Shown in pieces: positions 53,946-61,509 of a DNA stretch of 64,000 nt; positions within the stretch are counted from its first letter, which is position 1; each line of letters starts with the position of its first letter. The notes beneath the pieces were generated by a model that worked only from the letters and a program-made list of their open reading frames with translations, had not been told where the DNA came from and did not search any database. This DNA comes from GCA-2706205 sp964215955 (GTDB lineage: Bacteria; Bdellovibrionota; Bacteriovoracia; Bacteriovoracales; Bacteriovoracaceae), in contig CAXPDR010000018.1 of NCBI GenBank assembly GCA_964215955.1, forward strand, positions 248,001 through 312,000, read 5' to 3'. The translations under genes were made by a program, and so were the position numbers.

Positions 53946-55716
53946 TGGTTATTATACATTTAAAGAGCAAGTAGACTTGGAATCAAAAATAAAGTCCTTG
54001 GTGGATTCTTTAAAACATAGAGGTCCTGATGAAAGTAGTTTTAAAATTATTAATTCTGCTCTTGCCTTTGGACATAATCTATTGGCCATAATGGATATGT
54101 CAGGGTGTTCCAAGCAACCATTTCAAACGGAAGGATCTTCATACTTAACATATAATGGGGAAATTTTTAATTTAAAGAGCCTTTGGAGTAAATATGAGAT
54201 CAACAACAAATCTTCAGACACAACAACCTTAGCTGAAGGCATAGATAAGTATGGTTTTAGATTTTTAGATAGTTTAAGTGGAATGTATTCTTTTGGGTTT
54301 TGGAATAGTAAAACTTCCGAATTGTTTTTATCGAGGGATCATGTAGGAATAAAACCCCTATATTATTATGTAGATGAAGAAAAATGTATCTTTGCTTCGG
54401 AATTACAAGCTATTTTAAAAGTCTTGCCACCACAAGAGTTGGATATTGACGGAATTCATCAGTTTTTTCATATGGGGTTTATTACTTCTCCTAATACAGC
54501 TTTTAAAAAGATAAAGCAGGTAATGCCTGGAAGTACAATTAAGGTAAGTGAGAATGGTATTGAAACTGTCCATCAATTAAAAATTCAAAGTAAAGATGAA
54601 AAAGAGGATCTGGGTAAACTTATCAAAGAAATTTCTCTAAACCACCTTGTAGGAAAACCTAGCCCTTCCCTATTATTATCTGGAGGAATAGATTCTTCTA
54701 TTTTAGCTTGGACCTTAAAGGATGAATATAAAGTAAACTATGGTACCTTAGAAAATTTATATGATGGAGATTCAGAGGTAGATAAAGCAAAAACTGTGGC
54801 CGAAACTTGTCGAAGAGATCTTACAACTTACAAATTGAAAAAAATAAACTTTAAGTTTTTTAAACAAATTCTAGCATCTATGGATGATTTAATTTGTGAT
54901 CCGGCCATAATTTCAAATTTTCTTATTTATGAAAAAATAAAAGGCTCTACGAAAGTCATTATACAAGGTGATGGAGCAGATGAGTTATTCTATGGATATC
55001 ACACCCATATTTTCATAAGATTTTTAAATCTAGGTATACTAGAAATATTAAAGCATCCTATAAACTTACTGATAAGACTTTTAAAACTCTTTTTAATAGA
55101 GCAAAAAAAATATCCTTTTCTTTCAAAATTAGAAAGACTTGTATATTTGTTAGATTATCCAGCAGAGCTAAGGCCACTGATTTTGCGTTCACCAATCCTA
55201 GAGAATAAATGGCTAAAAAATATAAATACGAATTATATTAATAATCTTGCAAAAAACAATTTCAAACCGTTAGATGTAGACTTTTATACATATTTAGAAG
55301 GAAATATTTTAAAAAAAGTGGACCGTTTAAGCATGGCAAATTCATTAGAGGTTCGAGTTCCTTATTTAGATCGAAGAGTTGTTTCATATAGCATGGGCTT
55401 ACCTGATAAATTAAAACTTAAAAAATTTAAAACGAAGATACCGTTAAGAGATCTGGTGAAGACGTATTTTGGAAAAAGCCTATCAAGTCAAAAAAAAGTA
55501 GGTTTTGGTTATGATTTGGAAAAACTCTTTAAAGAGATTGGCGAAAAGAATATTCTCTCCCTAGTCTCCCCTGATTATGAAACATTTTTTATACCAGAAT
55601 CATTTGAGAACTTAGTAAAGAAAAAGAGAACATTTAACGAAAGCTATTCATTATTTTGTATGATTTGTTTTAATTTATGGTTGGAAAGAAACAAAAATCA
55701 CATATTGAGTAAGTAA
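53932..55716 (+). CDS. asnB: Asparagine synthase-like glutamine-dependent amidotransferase
   Basis: A 594-residue class II amidotransferase: Cys2 nucleophile (MCGISGYYTF), LKHRGPDESS and LTYNGEIFN. It is joined to a synthetase domain with PP-loop LLSGGIDSS and the late QGDGADELFYG. EVRVPYLDRRVVSYSMGLP is a standard AsnB segment. Paralogues in surface-glycan clusters amidate uronic acids or other acids rather than making asparagine. Given the setting that is as likely here. It overlaps the GT2 gene by 14 bp. Confidence 0.85.
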   Translation: MCGISGYYTFKEQVDLESKIKSLVDSLKHRGPDESSFKIINSALAFGHNLLAIMDMSGCSKQPFQTEGSSYLTYNGEIFNLKSLWSKYEINNKSSDTTTLAEGIDKYGFRFLDSLSGMYSFGFWNSKTSELFLSRDHVGIKPLYYYVDEEKCIFASELQAILKVLPPQELDIDGIHQFFHMGFITSPNTAFKKIKQVMPGSTIKVSENGIETVHQLKIQSKDEKEDLGKLIKEISLNHLVGKPSPSLLLSGGIDSSILAWTLKDEYKVNYGTLENLYDGDSEVDKAKTVAETCRRDLTTYKLKKINFKFFKQILASMDDLICDPAIISNFLIYEKIKGSTKVIIQGDGADELFYGYHTHIFIRFLNLGILEILKHPINLLIRLLKLFLIEQKKYPFLSKLERLVYLLDYPAELRPLILRSPILENKWLKNINTNYINNLAKNNFKPLDVDFYTYLEGNILKKVDRLSMANSLEVRVPYLDRRVVSYSMGLPDKLKLKKFKTKIPLRDLVKTYFGKSLSSQKKVGFGYDLEKLFKEIGEKNILSLVSPDYETFFIPESFENLVKKKRTFNESYSLFCMICFNLWLERNKNHILSK

Positions 55717-55837
55717 TTTCAGGCGCTTATGACCTTAATATTTTCTAAATAGTCTTAGTCTAAGCTATGTCTAGTATTTGGTTGGGCAATAATTCCAAAT
55801 TTCTGTTAAAAATTGTTCATAAAATAAGGATTTAGTT

Positions 55838-56773
55838 ATGCAAGAAAACCAAGAAAATTTGTACAGTATTCAGTTTGTTTCGAATGTAACGGGAATTAAT
55901 CCTCACACTATTCGAGCATGGGAAAAACGTTATGGTGCAACTAGTCCTGTAAGAGATAGAAATGGCCGAAGACTATATTCTGACGAAGAAATAAAGCGTC
56001 TTGAAGTTCTACATAAGTTAGTAAGCTTCGGTAACAGTATTTCTGATATTGCCAATCTTACTAGAGAAGATTTAGAAAAAGTCCTAGAAAAATATTCAAT
56101 AGAAGAAAACTCTCAAGCTTCTGCGCCAACAGAAGCCATTAATATTGAAGAATGTTTACAAAATATAAACATGGCGATTCAGTTTTTTAAACTTGATGTT
56201 TTAACTCATGAACTGCAAAAGGCTTCTGAAGCAATGGATAGTTTAGGTTTTGCTATGAAAATAGTAAATCCAATCATTACTGAAATGAGAAAATTAAAGG
56301 GTGTTGGGCACTTCCCTCTAGAAAAAAGAGAGCAAGTTTATTTGTTGTTAAAATCTTACTTAACCAAAAAGATGTTCTCTATTTCAAAGGCTAATAACTT
56401 AAAGAAAAAAATTATTGTCGCTTCTGCACCAGGACAATTGAATGAATTAGGTTCTATGGTAGTTGCAATTCTTTGCCAAAATAAGAAATATGAAGTGGAG
56501 TATTTAGGAGGTAACGTTAATGCGAAAGTGTTAGGAAAGCTTTCACAGCACTTTAACCCCGATGCAATTTTTGTAGGACTAAATTACAGTCACGATGTAG
56601 TTATGTCTTTAGCAGATAAAAATGATTATCTTAGAGACTTGGCCATTGATTTAGATGATAAAACAAAAGTCCTGATTGGTGCATTCGATTATTGCTTTCA
56701 GTTGCCACAATCTAACATGGAATGTTTCAATGACTTTGAAAACCTAAGTAGCTTTTTAAGTCATCATGTTTAA
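55838..56773 (+). CDS. MerR-family regulator with degenerate B12-binding domain
   Basis: A 311-residue regulator. The MerR winged helix is clear (NPHTIRAWEKRYG, NGRRLYSDEEIKRL). A CarH/LitR-like C-terminal part follows, with a four-helix region (about 105-185) and a Rossmann domain (190-311). In light sensors of this family the cobalamin ligand is H of (D/E)xHxxG; here the stretch is GQLNELG, with Asn202 at that place. The W...EH pair of the helical bundle is also absent. It should not bind B12 by the usual chemistry, so it is probably a constitutive or protein-controlled repressor. AAGGA precedes the ATG. Confidence 0.8.
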   Translation: MQENQENLYSIQFVSNVTGINPHTIRAWEKRYGATSPVRDRNGRRLYSDEEIKRLEVLHKLVSFGNSISDIANLTREDLEKVLEKYSIEENSQASAPTEAINIEECLQNINMAIQFFKLDVLTHELQKASEAMDSLGFAMKIVNPIITEMRKLKGVGHFPLEKREQVYLLLKSYLTKKMFSISKANNLKKKIIVASAPGQLNELGSMVVAILCQNKKYEVEYLGGNVNAKVLGKLSQHFNPDAIFVGLNYSHDVVMSLADKNDYLRDLAIDLDDKTKVLIGAFDYCFQLPQSNMECFNDFENLSSFLSHHV

Positions 56774-57507
56774 CGAAACTTTTCGTAGTCGGTAATCTTT
56801 GAAACCGAGAACATAAGAAGCTTTAATTTAAATTTTTCCCATAAATTATGGAATTCAAACTGAGTTCCATAATATTCCTGATTATTTCTGTTAATTATAC
56901 GTACTACTTTAGTATCAAGTTGAATGTTTTTATTAAGAATTTCGAAGTCGAGTTTAATAATACTCCCCTCCGTCAGTTGCGTCTCAAGTTGTAAAAGCGC
57001 ACCACCAAAAGCTAAATCGACTACTGTTCCGTGAATTTCTTCTTCTGTATCAGGTGATTTGATAAAACAAGGCTCATTAATTGTATATCTACTTCCACGC
57101 TCCCACCATCTCAAATTTCTATCAAAAAATATTTCTCTAGATCTCGGTAATAATAAATAAATTACCATAAGCATATTAATGGAAAGTATCAAATAGGCAG
57201 TAATAGAAGGGTTTTGCGATAGATAAGGCCAAGAGAAAGGTTCATAATTAATGTGGAAATAAAGGCTGTATAGTTGAATCGAAATAAAAAGAATATAGCT
57301 ATAAACCTTAACACTTAATAAAAGAAATCCTGAAATTGGAAAAAGAAACCAATAATTAAAAAAGTCTTTAGGGCTTAAAGAAAAAGTCTTTGCAAAAACA
57401 GCCCAAAAAGGAAATCCACTCTCAATACTTATAAAAGAAATACGTAAAAGAGGATCTATCAAGAGCATGAGCGCAAATAGTTTTAAAATAAGTGGTCGTT
57501 TTAACAT
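56770..57507 (-). CDS. Membrane protein with cytoplasmic PilZ domain (copy 2)
   Basis: 245 residues, with four to five hydrophobic helices followed by LRWWERGSRYTI and a PilZ-like domain with DLAFGGAL, where the usual serine of DxSxxG is alanine. The linker RWWE and overall layout match the 48551 protein, so the two are paralogues. The altered motif makes c-di-GMP binding doubtful. GGGGA precedes the ATG. It converges with the MerR gene (4-bp overlap). Confidence 0.72.
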   Translation of the reverse strand: MLKRPLILKLFALMLLIDPLLRISFISIESGFPFWAVFAKTFSLSPKDFFNYWFLFPISGFLLLSVKVYSYILFISIQLYSLYFHINYEPFSWPYLSQNPSITAYLILSINMLMVIYLLLPRSREIFFDRNLRWWERGSRYTINEPCFIKSPDTEEEIHGTVVDLAFGGALLQLETQLTEGSIIKLDFEILNKNIQLDTKVVRIINRNNQEYYGTQFEFHNLWEKFKLKLLMFSVSKITDYEKFR

Positions 57508-57615
57508 TGTCTAATCCCCTATTGATTTCTAACTAGGTAAAAATATTACATTCTTGCATGCATTAAATTTTCAATTACTATTTTATTATATTTAAAAATT
57601 TAGCAAAGAATAAAT

Positions 57616-58305
57616 ATGAAACTTTTAGCCTACTTAATTCTATTTTTTAATTTAACAGCTAACGCTGCTGAAAATTCATTATATGACTTTAAATGGTTGG
57701 ATGACGATGAAAAAGTATATGTCATTCAGAATAAAGAACATATAAAAGCTGGCGGTTTTGGTTTTGATCTAATGGCCATGGACTCTAATAGTTCTCCATA
57801 TCAGGATACATTTGGATTTGGTGCAACCCTTACCTATTATTTCTCTGAAAATTGGTCAATGGATTTCACATACAAACAATATTCTAATTCCGATAGTGCT
57901 GACTTAGAAAATTTAGTTAATGCATTTGATAGTGAGATAAAACCTTTAATACGTCGTATCGATACGGCCATGTTATTTCATATAAACTGGATTCCATTTT
58001 ATGGAAAAGTTAATACTTTCAATAAAATCTACTTCTTTGATTGGGGTTTTGGATTTGGTGGTGGTCAATTCAATACTGCCGGTAATTACGAGACCTTCGA
58101 TGATAAAAGTAAATCAATCACATTCAAGGAAGAAGTTGATACAGGGTTTAATGTAAAATCTTATGTTAAGTTTTTTACCTTAAGCGGTGTAACAATAACC
58201 TTTGAATATAATTTAACAGGTGTTTCAACCATCCGAAATGCTCAAGGTACAAAAGAAACACTTTATTATAACGATATCGCGGCTGGAATTGGATATATAT
58301 TTTGA
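57616..58305 (+). CDS. Outer-membrane beta-barrel protein of the Agl/Glt-like operon
   Basis: A 229-residue exported protein with a signal peptide (MKLLAYLILFFNLTANA). Alternating aromatic/polar strands include GFGATLTYYFSENWSMDFTYKQ and VTITFEYNLTG, with a C-terminal aromatic (GIGYIF), typical of outer-membrane barrels. Myxococcus gliding loci carry comparable barrel proteins (GltA/GltB/GltH). It is first in a run of at least seven overlapping genes that includes AglR/Q/S-like proteins. The family call is by features, not by strong sequence signature. Confidence 0.7.
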   Translation: MKLLAYLILFFNLTANAAENSLYDFKWLDDDEKVYVIQNKEHIKAGGFGFDLMAMDSNSSPYQDTFGFGATLTYYFSENWSMDFTYKQYSNSDSADLENLVNAFDSEIKPLIRRIDTAMLFHINWIPFYGKVNTFNKIYFFDWGFGFGGGQFNTAGNYETFDDKSKSITFKEEVDTGFNVKSYVKFFTLSGVTITFEYNLTGVSTIRNAQGTKETLYYNDIAAGIGYIF

Positions 58306-59639
58306 ACTGGTTAGCTTTTTTAATATTTATTGTTTCTTTTAATACCTATGGAAAAACGTATTCAGATATGTTTGATATTGTTTATAGAAACAAGCTTTAT
58401 TATTCATCATATCTTTTCCTTAAAAAAAGTGTAGAAAGAGATCTTGTAATAAAAAGAAAAAAGGTATTTAAGGTATTAGATACAATACATCCCTCTGTAT
58501 ATATTCACGATGATGAACTTGATAAGTTTATTAATAAAAGATCCCAACTTGATTATGCTGTAGGCTTAAGAAGATTTTTTCTAAATGATTTCTTAACAGC
58601 AACAAAAAAATTAAGATCGGTCCCCAAGAATAGTTCAATGTATGTAGAGGCTAATTATTTATTAGGACTAATTAATATCAGGAATAGAAAAATAAAATCT
58701 GCTAAAAAGCATTTTTACAGATGTATAAAGTTTTCAAAATATAAGAAAAAGACACGTATAAAACCTCAAAGTTATATCTTATCCTTCAGAAATAGATGTA
58801 TTCAACAATTAGGTCGACTGGAATACACAGAAAAAGACTATAAAACAGCTTTAAAAGTTTATAACTTTGTGAAGAAAGAAGATTATTTATGGCCAAGATT
58901 TTTAATGGATAAATCATGGGCGTATTATATGAATGGTGAAAATGAAAGGGCGTTAGGTTCAGTAATCTCTTTCAAAGCACCATTATTAAGTCGTTTTATG
59001 ATTCCTGAAGCAAATTATCTTAGAGCCTTGGTTTATTATGATATGTGCTACTATGAAAAATCTGAGCAAATCTACAACGAATTCAATGAGGTAACATGGA
59101 AATATCGTAATACTGCTAAAACGGCGAGTAGAAATATATTACTCAAACTTCTAATTTCTAAAAAAGAACCAATCAATGAAAGAGAAAAGTTCCTTTATTA
59201 TTATTTGAAAGGGTATAAAAAAGATATTAGATATTTAACCTTCAGAGAGTCTAGGCGACAAATCCGATTAGAAATCAAAAAGCTCTCTAGAATACGGTCT
59301 CTAAAACAAGCAAGAGTTTTTCTTGATACACTTTATGGCTATAGCAGTATCATTAAAGAAGACTTTCAAGATTTCTTAAAAAACTTATCAACAGATTACT
59401 ATGAACAAATAAAAGGCATGAGGTCTGCCTTTGTAAAGTTGAATTTAATGATAAGTTTAAAAAAGAGAAAGAAAATTATGAAAGAAAATTCAGATAAATT
59501 TGAAGATGACTTTTTTGAACAGTCGCTAAGTAATATTGCAGATATCGAAGAAAAATTTATATGGGACTTTAGGGGAGGCTTTTGGGCTGACGAACTAGGT
59601 GACTATGCTGTAGCACTAAAAAATAGGTGTGGACAATGA
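58302..59639 (+). CDS. Secreted TPR protein of the Agl/Glt-like operon (TTG start)
   Basis: A 445-residue protein. TTG 58302 overlaps the preceding TGA, and the first 17 residues form a signal peptide (NWLAFLIFIVSFNTYG). The body consists of TPR-like helical pairs rich in Lys, Tyr and Arg (SKKHFYRC-type and YKTALKVYNF), with a basic character. It probably acts as a periplasmic scaffold. ATGA-type overlap with the next gene. Confidence 0.7.
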   Translation: MNWLAFLIFIVSFNTYGKTYSDMFDIVYRNKLYYSSYLFLKKSVERDLVIKRKKVFKVLDTIHPSVYIHDDELDKFINKRSQLDYAVGLRRFFLNDFLTATKKLRSVPKNSSMYVEANYLLGLINIRNRKIKSAKKHFYRCIKFSKYKKKTRIKPQSYILSFRNRCIQQLGRLEYTEKDYKTALKVYNFVKKEDYLWPRFLMDKSWAYYMNGENERALGSVISFKAPLLSRFMIPEANYLRALVYYDMCYYEKSEQIYNEFNEVTWKYRNTAKTASRNILLKLLISKKEPINEREKFLYYYLKGYKKDIRYLTFRESRRQIRLEIKKLSRIRSLKQARVFLDTLYGYSSIIKEDFQDFLKNLSTDYYEQIKGMRSAFVKLNLMISLKKRKKIMKENSDKFEDDFFEQSLSNIADIEEKFIWDFRGGFWADELGDYAVALKNRCGQ

Positions 59640-59899
59640 AAAGAATAATTATCTTGGGTATAATCTTTTTATTCTCTGTTAATAGTTTTGCACAAAACAA
59701 GAGAGTGAGAATAAAAAGAACAAAAATTGAATACAAGAAAAGACAAAAAATCGATTTAGGAGCGTTGATGATTGATGGGGAAGTCATTACCCCTGGAGAT
59801 TTTTCGGTGACTGATGAGAAGCAAAAAGCAAAAGATTTAATTTATAAAAGAAAAAATTATTACGATAGATTAGGCATAAATATACAATATGTATTTTAG
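59636..59899 (+). CDS. Small secreted protein of the Agl/Glt-like operon
   Basis: An 87-residue protein from ATG 59636 with a signal peptide (MKRIIILGIIFLFSVNSFA), then a basic stretch and KIDLGALMIDGEVITPGDFS. Size and place recall the small periplasmic gliding protein CglF of Myxococcus, but I am not certain of homology. It overlaps the TPR gene by 4 bp. Confidence 0.6.
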   Translation: MKRIIILGIIFLFSVNSFAQNKRVRIKRTKIEYKKRQKIDLGALMIDGEVITPGDFSVTDEKQKAKDLIYKRKNYYDRLGINIQYVF

Positions 59900-59911
59900 A
59901 GGAGAATGAAA

Positions 59912-60544
59912 ATGTTGGACTTTGTATCTGGGTTTATGAGAGATGGTGGAGCCTTCATGTGGGTTATACTTGTTGTATGGTTAACAGGATTGGGAATTAG
60001 TGCATTTAAATTTATTACGTTAAAAAGAAACGATATAAATGCAGAAAAGTTCTTTTCCCAGGTTAAGGGGTTTGTTCTTCAAAATAAGGTCGAAGATGCA
60101 GTTAATCTTTGCTCGGGTAGTAAAGCAGTCTTGCCATCGGTTTTAAGATCTGGTTTGAAAAGAGCAAACGAAGATAGGGTATATATTGAAGATGCTGTTA
60201 GTACATCTTTAATGGAACATACTCCAAAGTTGAATTATCAATTAAGCTATATTTCTCTAATTGCTAATGTTTCCACTCTCGTAGGGCTTTTAGGAACTAT
60301 CCAAGGTCTAATTCTATCATTTAGTGCGGTTGGAGATTCTGATGTAACAAATAAAGCGCAAGCCTTGGCGAATGGTATCGCAAAAGCCATGAATACTACT
60401 GCCTTTGGGTTAATATCTGCTATTACAATTATGGTGCTACATACTGTTCTAAGTAACAAGGCGAACAAACTCCATGATAAGGTTGAAGAAGTTGCTGGAA
60501 AACTGATAGATTTATTGAGCGTTAAGAAAAGAAAAGATGTTTAA
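59912..60544 (+). CDS. TolQ/ExbB/MotA-family channel protein (AglR-like)
   Basis: A 210-residue protein with the TolQ/ExbB layout. It has a first membrane helix (about 12-32), a cytoplasmic loop with SGSKAVLPSVLRSGLKRA, and two further helices in LIANVSTLVGLLGTIQGLI and TTAFGLISAITIMVLH, the classic GLLGT...T family signature. With two TolR-like proteins it would form a proton-driven motor. ATG 59912 is 7 bp after GGAG; the ATG at 59906 is too close. Confidence 0.88.
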   Translation: MLDFVSGFMRDGGAFMWVILVVWLTGLGISAFKFITLKRNDINAEKFFSQVKGFVLQNKVEDAVNLCSGSKAVLPSVLRSGLKRANEDRVYIEDAVSTSLMEHTPKLNYQLSYISLIANVSTLVGLLGTIQGLILSFSAVGDSDVTNKAQALANGIAKAMNTTAFGLISAITIMVLHTVLSNKANKLHDKVEEVAGKLIDLLSVKKRKDV

Positions 60545-61052
60545 AAAAATAAGAAGAGAAGATAAATTAGAAAAACTAAACTTAGTACCGATAATGGATG
60601 CGGTTTTTATATTTATTTTCTTCTTGCTGTTCTCAGCCCAGTTCATAAAGTTATTTGAAATTGAAACAGAGGCTCCAATTGTAAATGAGGTTCCAAGTAA
60701 TAAGCCACTTGAAAAAGAACCGCTCAACTTAAAGTTAAAAGTTTATGAAAGAAAGCTTGAGTTGGTAAAAGGGTTGGATGAAGTTGTAATCGATACTTTC
60801 TTTAAAAGCGAGGGAAGTTACAAGGAGAAACTTAAAGAAAGATCGCTTCAGATAAGACAAGAGTTTCCTGATGATGATCAGATTATAATCTCTCCTTTAC
60901 CTAACATCCAATACGAAGAAATTGTAAAGTTAATAGATACTATTCAGGTTATCCCTAAGGACACAATGATTAAGGTAGAAACTAAGAAGGGATCTAGAAC
61001 TCTATCAAAAATATTTAAGCAAATAGTTTTGGAGCCATTGGACGATGTTTAG
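60537..61052 (+). CDS. TolR/ExbD-family protein 1 (AglQ/AglS-like)
   Basis: A 171-residue single-pass protein. LNLVPIMDAVFIFIFFLLF carries the conserved ion-path aspartate D21 at the start of its helix, and a periplasmic domain follows. In Myxococcus AglQ and AglS the same aspartate is needed for gliding force. Overlaps the AglR-like gene by 8 bp and the second TolR-like gene by 8 bp. Confidence 0.85.
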   Translation: MFKKIRREDKLEKLNLVPIMDAVFIFIFFLLFSAQFIKLFEIETEAPIVNEVPSNKPLEKEPLNLKLKVYERKLELVKGLDEVVIDTFFKSEGSYKEKLKERSLQIRQEFPDDDQIIISPLPNIQYEEIVKLIDTIQVIPKDTMIKVETKKGSRTLSKIFKQIVLEPLDDV

Positions 61053-61509
61053 TAAGAGATATAGAAGAAATACAGACGTTGAAGACATTGATATAACTTC
61101 ATTGTTGGACATTTTGGTCATTTTATTGGTTTTTCTACTTAAAAGTTTTAATGATAGTGAACTTTCCGTAGAGTTAGCGAATGAACTGTCTCTACCATAT
61201 TCATTATCAAGAGTCGCTGGACATGACGGAACGATACTTCAAGTTAATGCAAGAAAACAGGTTTTTTTAAATTCAAGTGTTATTGGAGATATAGCATCGG
61301 AGAAAACTAAAAAAGATTTAGTAAGTAAATTAAACGAAGAATTTACTAGAAGAAGTGAAAAATCTAAAAAATTAGATCCTAAAAAAGGTTTTATAATCAA
61401 CTTTGTCTTTGATAGAGCCTTAGAATATAGAGTGATTAATGAGATTATGGATTTATCTGCTAAAACAGGCTTTAATAAATATAAGTTAGTCATACAGGGG
61501 GAAGATTGA
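61045..61509 (+). CDS. TolR/ExbD-family protein 2 (AglS/AglQ-like)
   Basis: A 154-residue single-pass protein with IDITSLLDILVILLVFLL and the conserved aspartate D22. The periplasmic domain carries a peptidoglycan-facing TolR-like fold (TILQVNARKQVFLN). One TolQ-like with two different TolR-like proteins is the AglRQS arrangement rather than Tol-Pal or Exb. Overlaps the next gene by 4 bp. Confidence 0.85.
   Translation: MFSKRYRRNTDVEDIDITSLLDILVILLVFLLKSFNDSELSVELANELSLPYSLSRVAGHDGTILQVNARKQVFLNSSVIGDIASEKTKKDLVSKLNEEFTRRSEKSKKLDPKKGFIINFVFDRALEYRVINEIMDLSAKTGFNKYKLVIQGED

Noticed and set aside
55717..55837. Terminator after the asparagine-synthase gene
   Set aside because: A short imperfect palindrome (TAGTCTTAG...CTAAGCTA) exists but has no T run after it.
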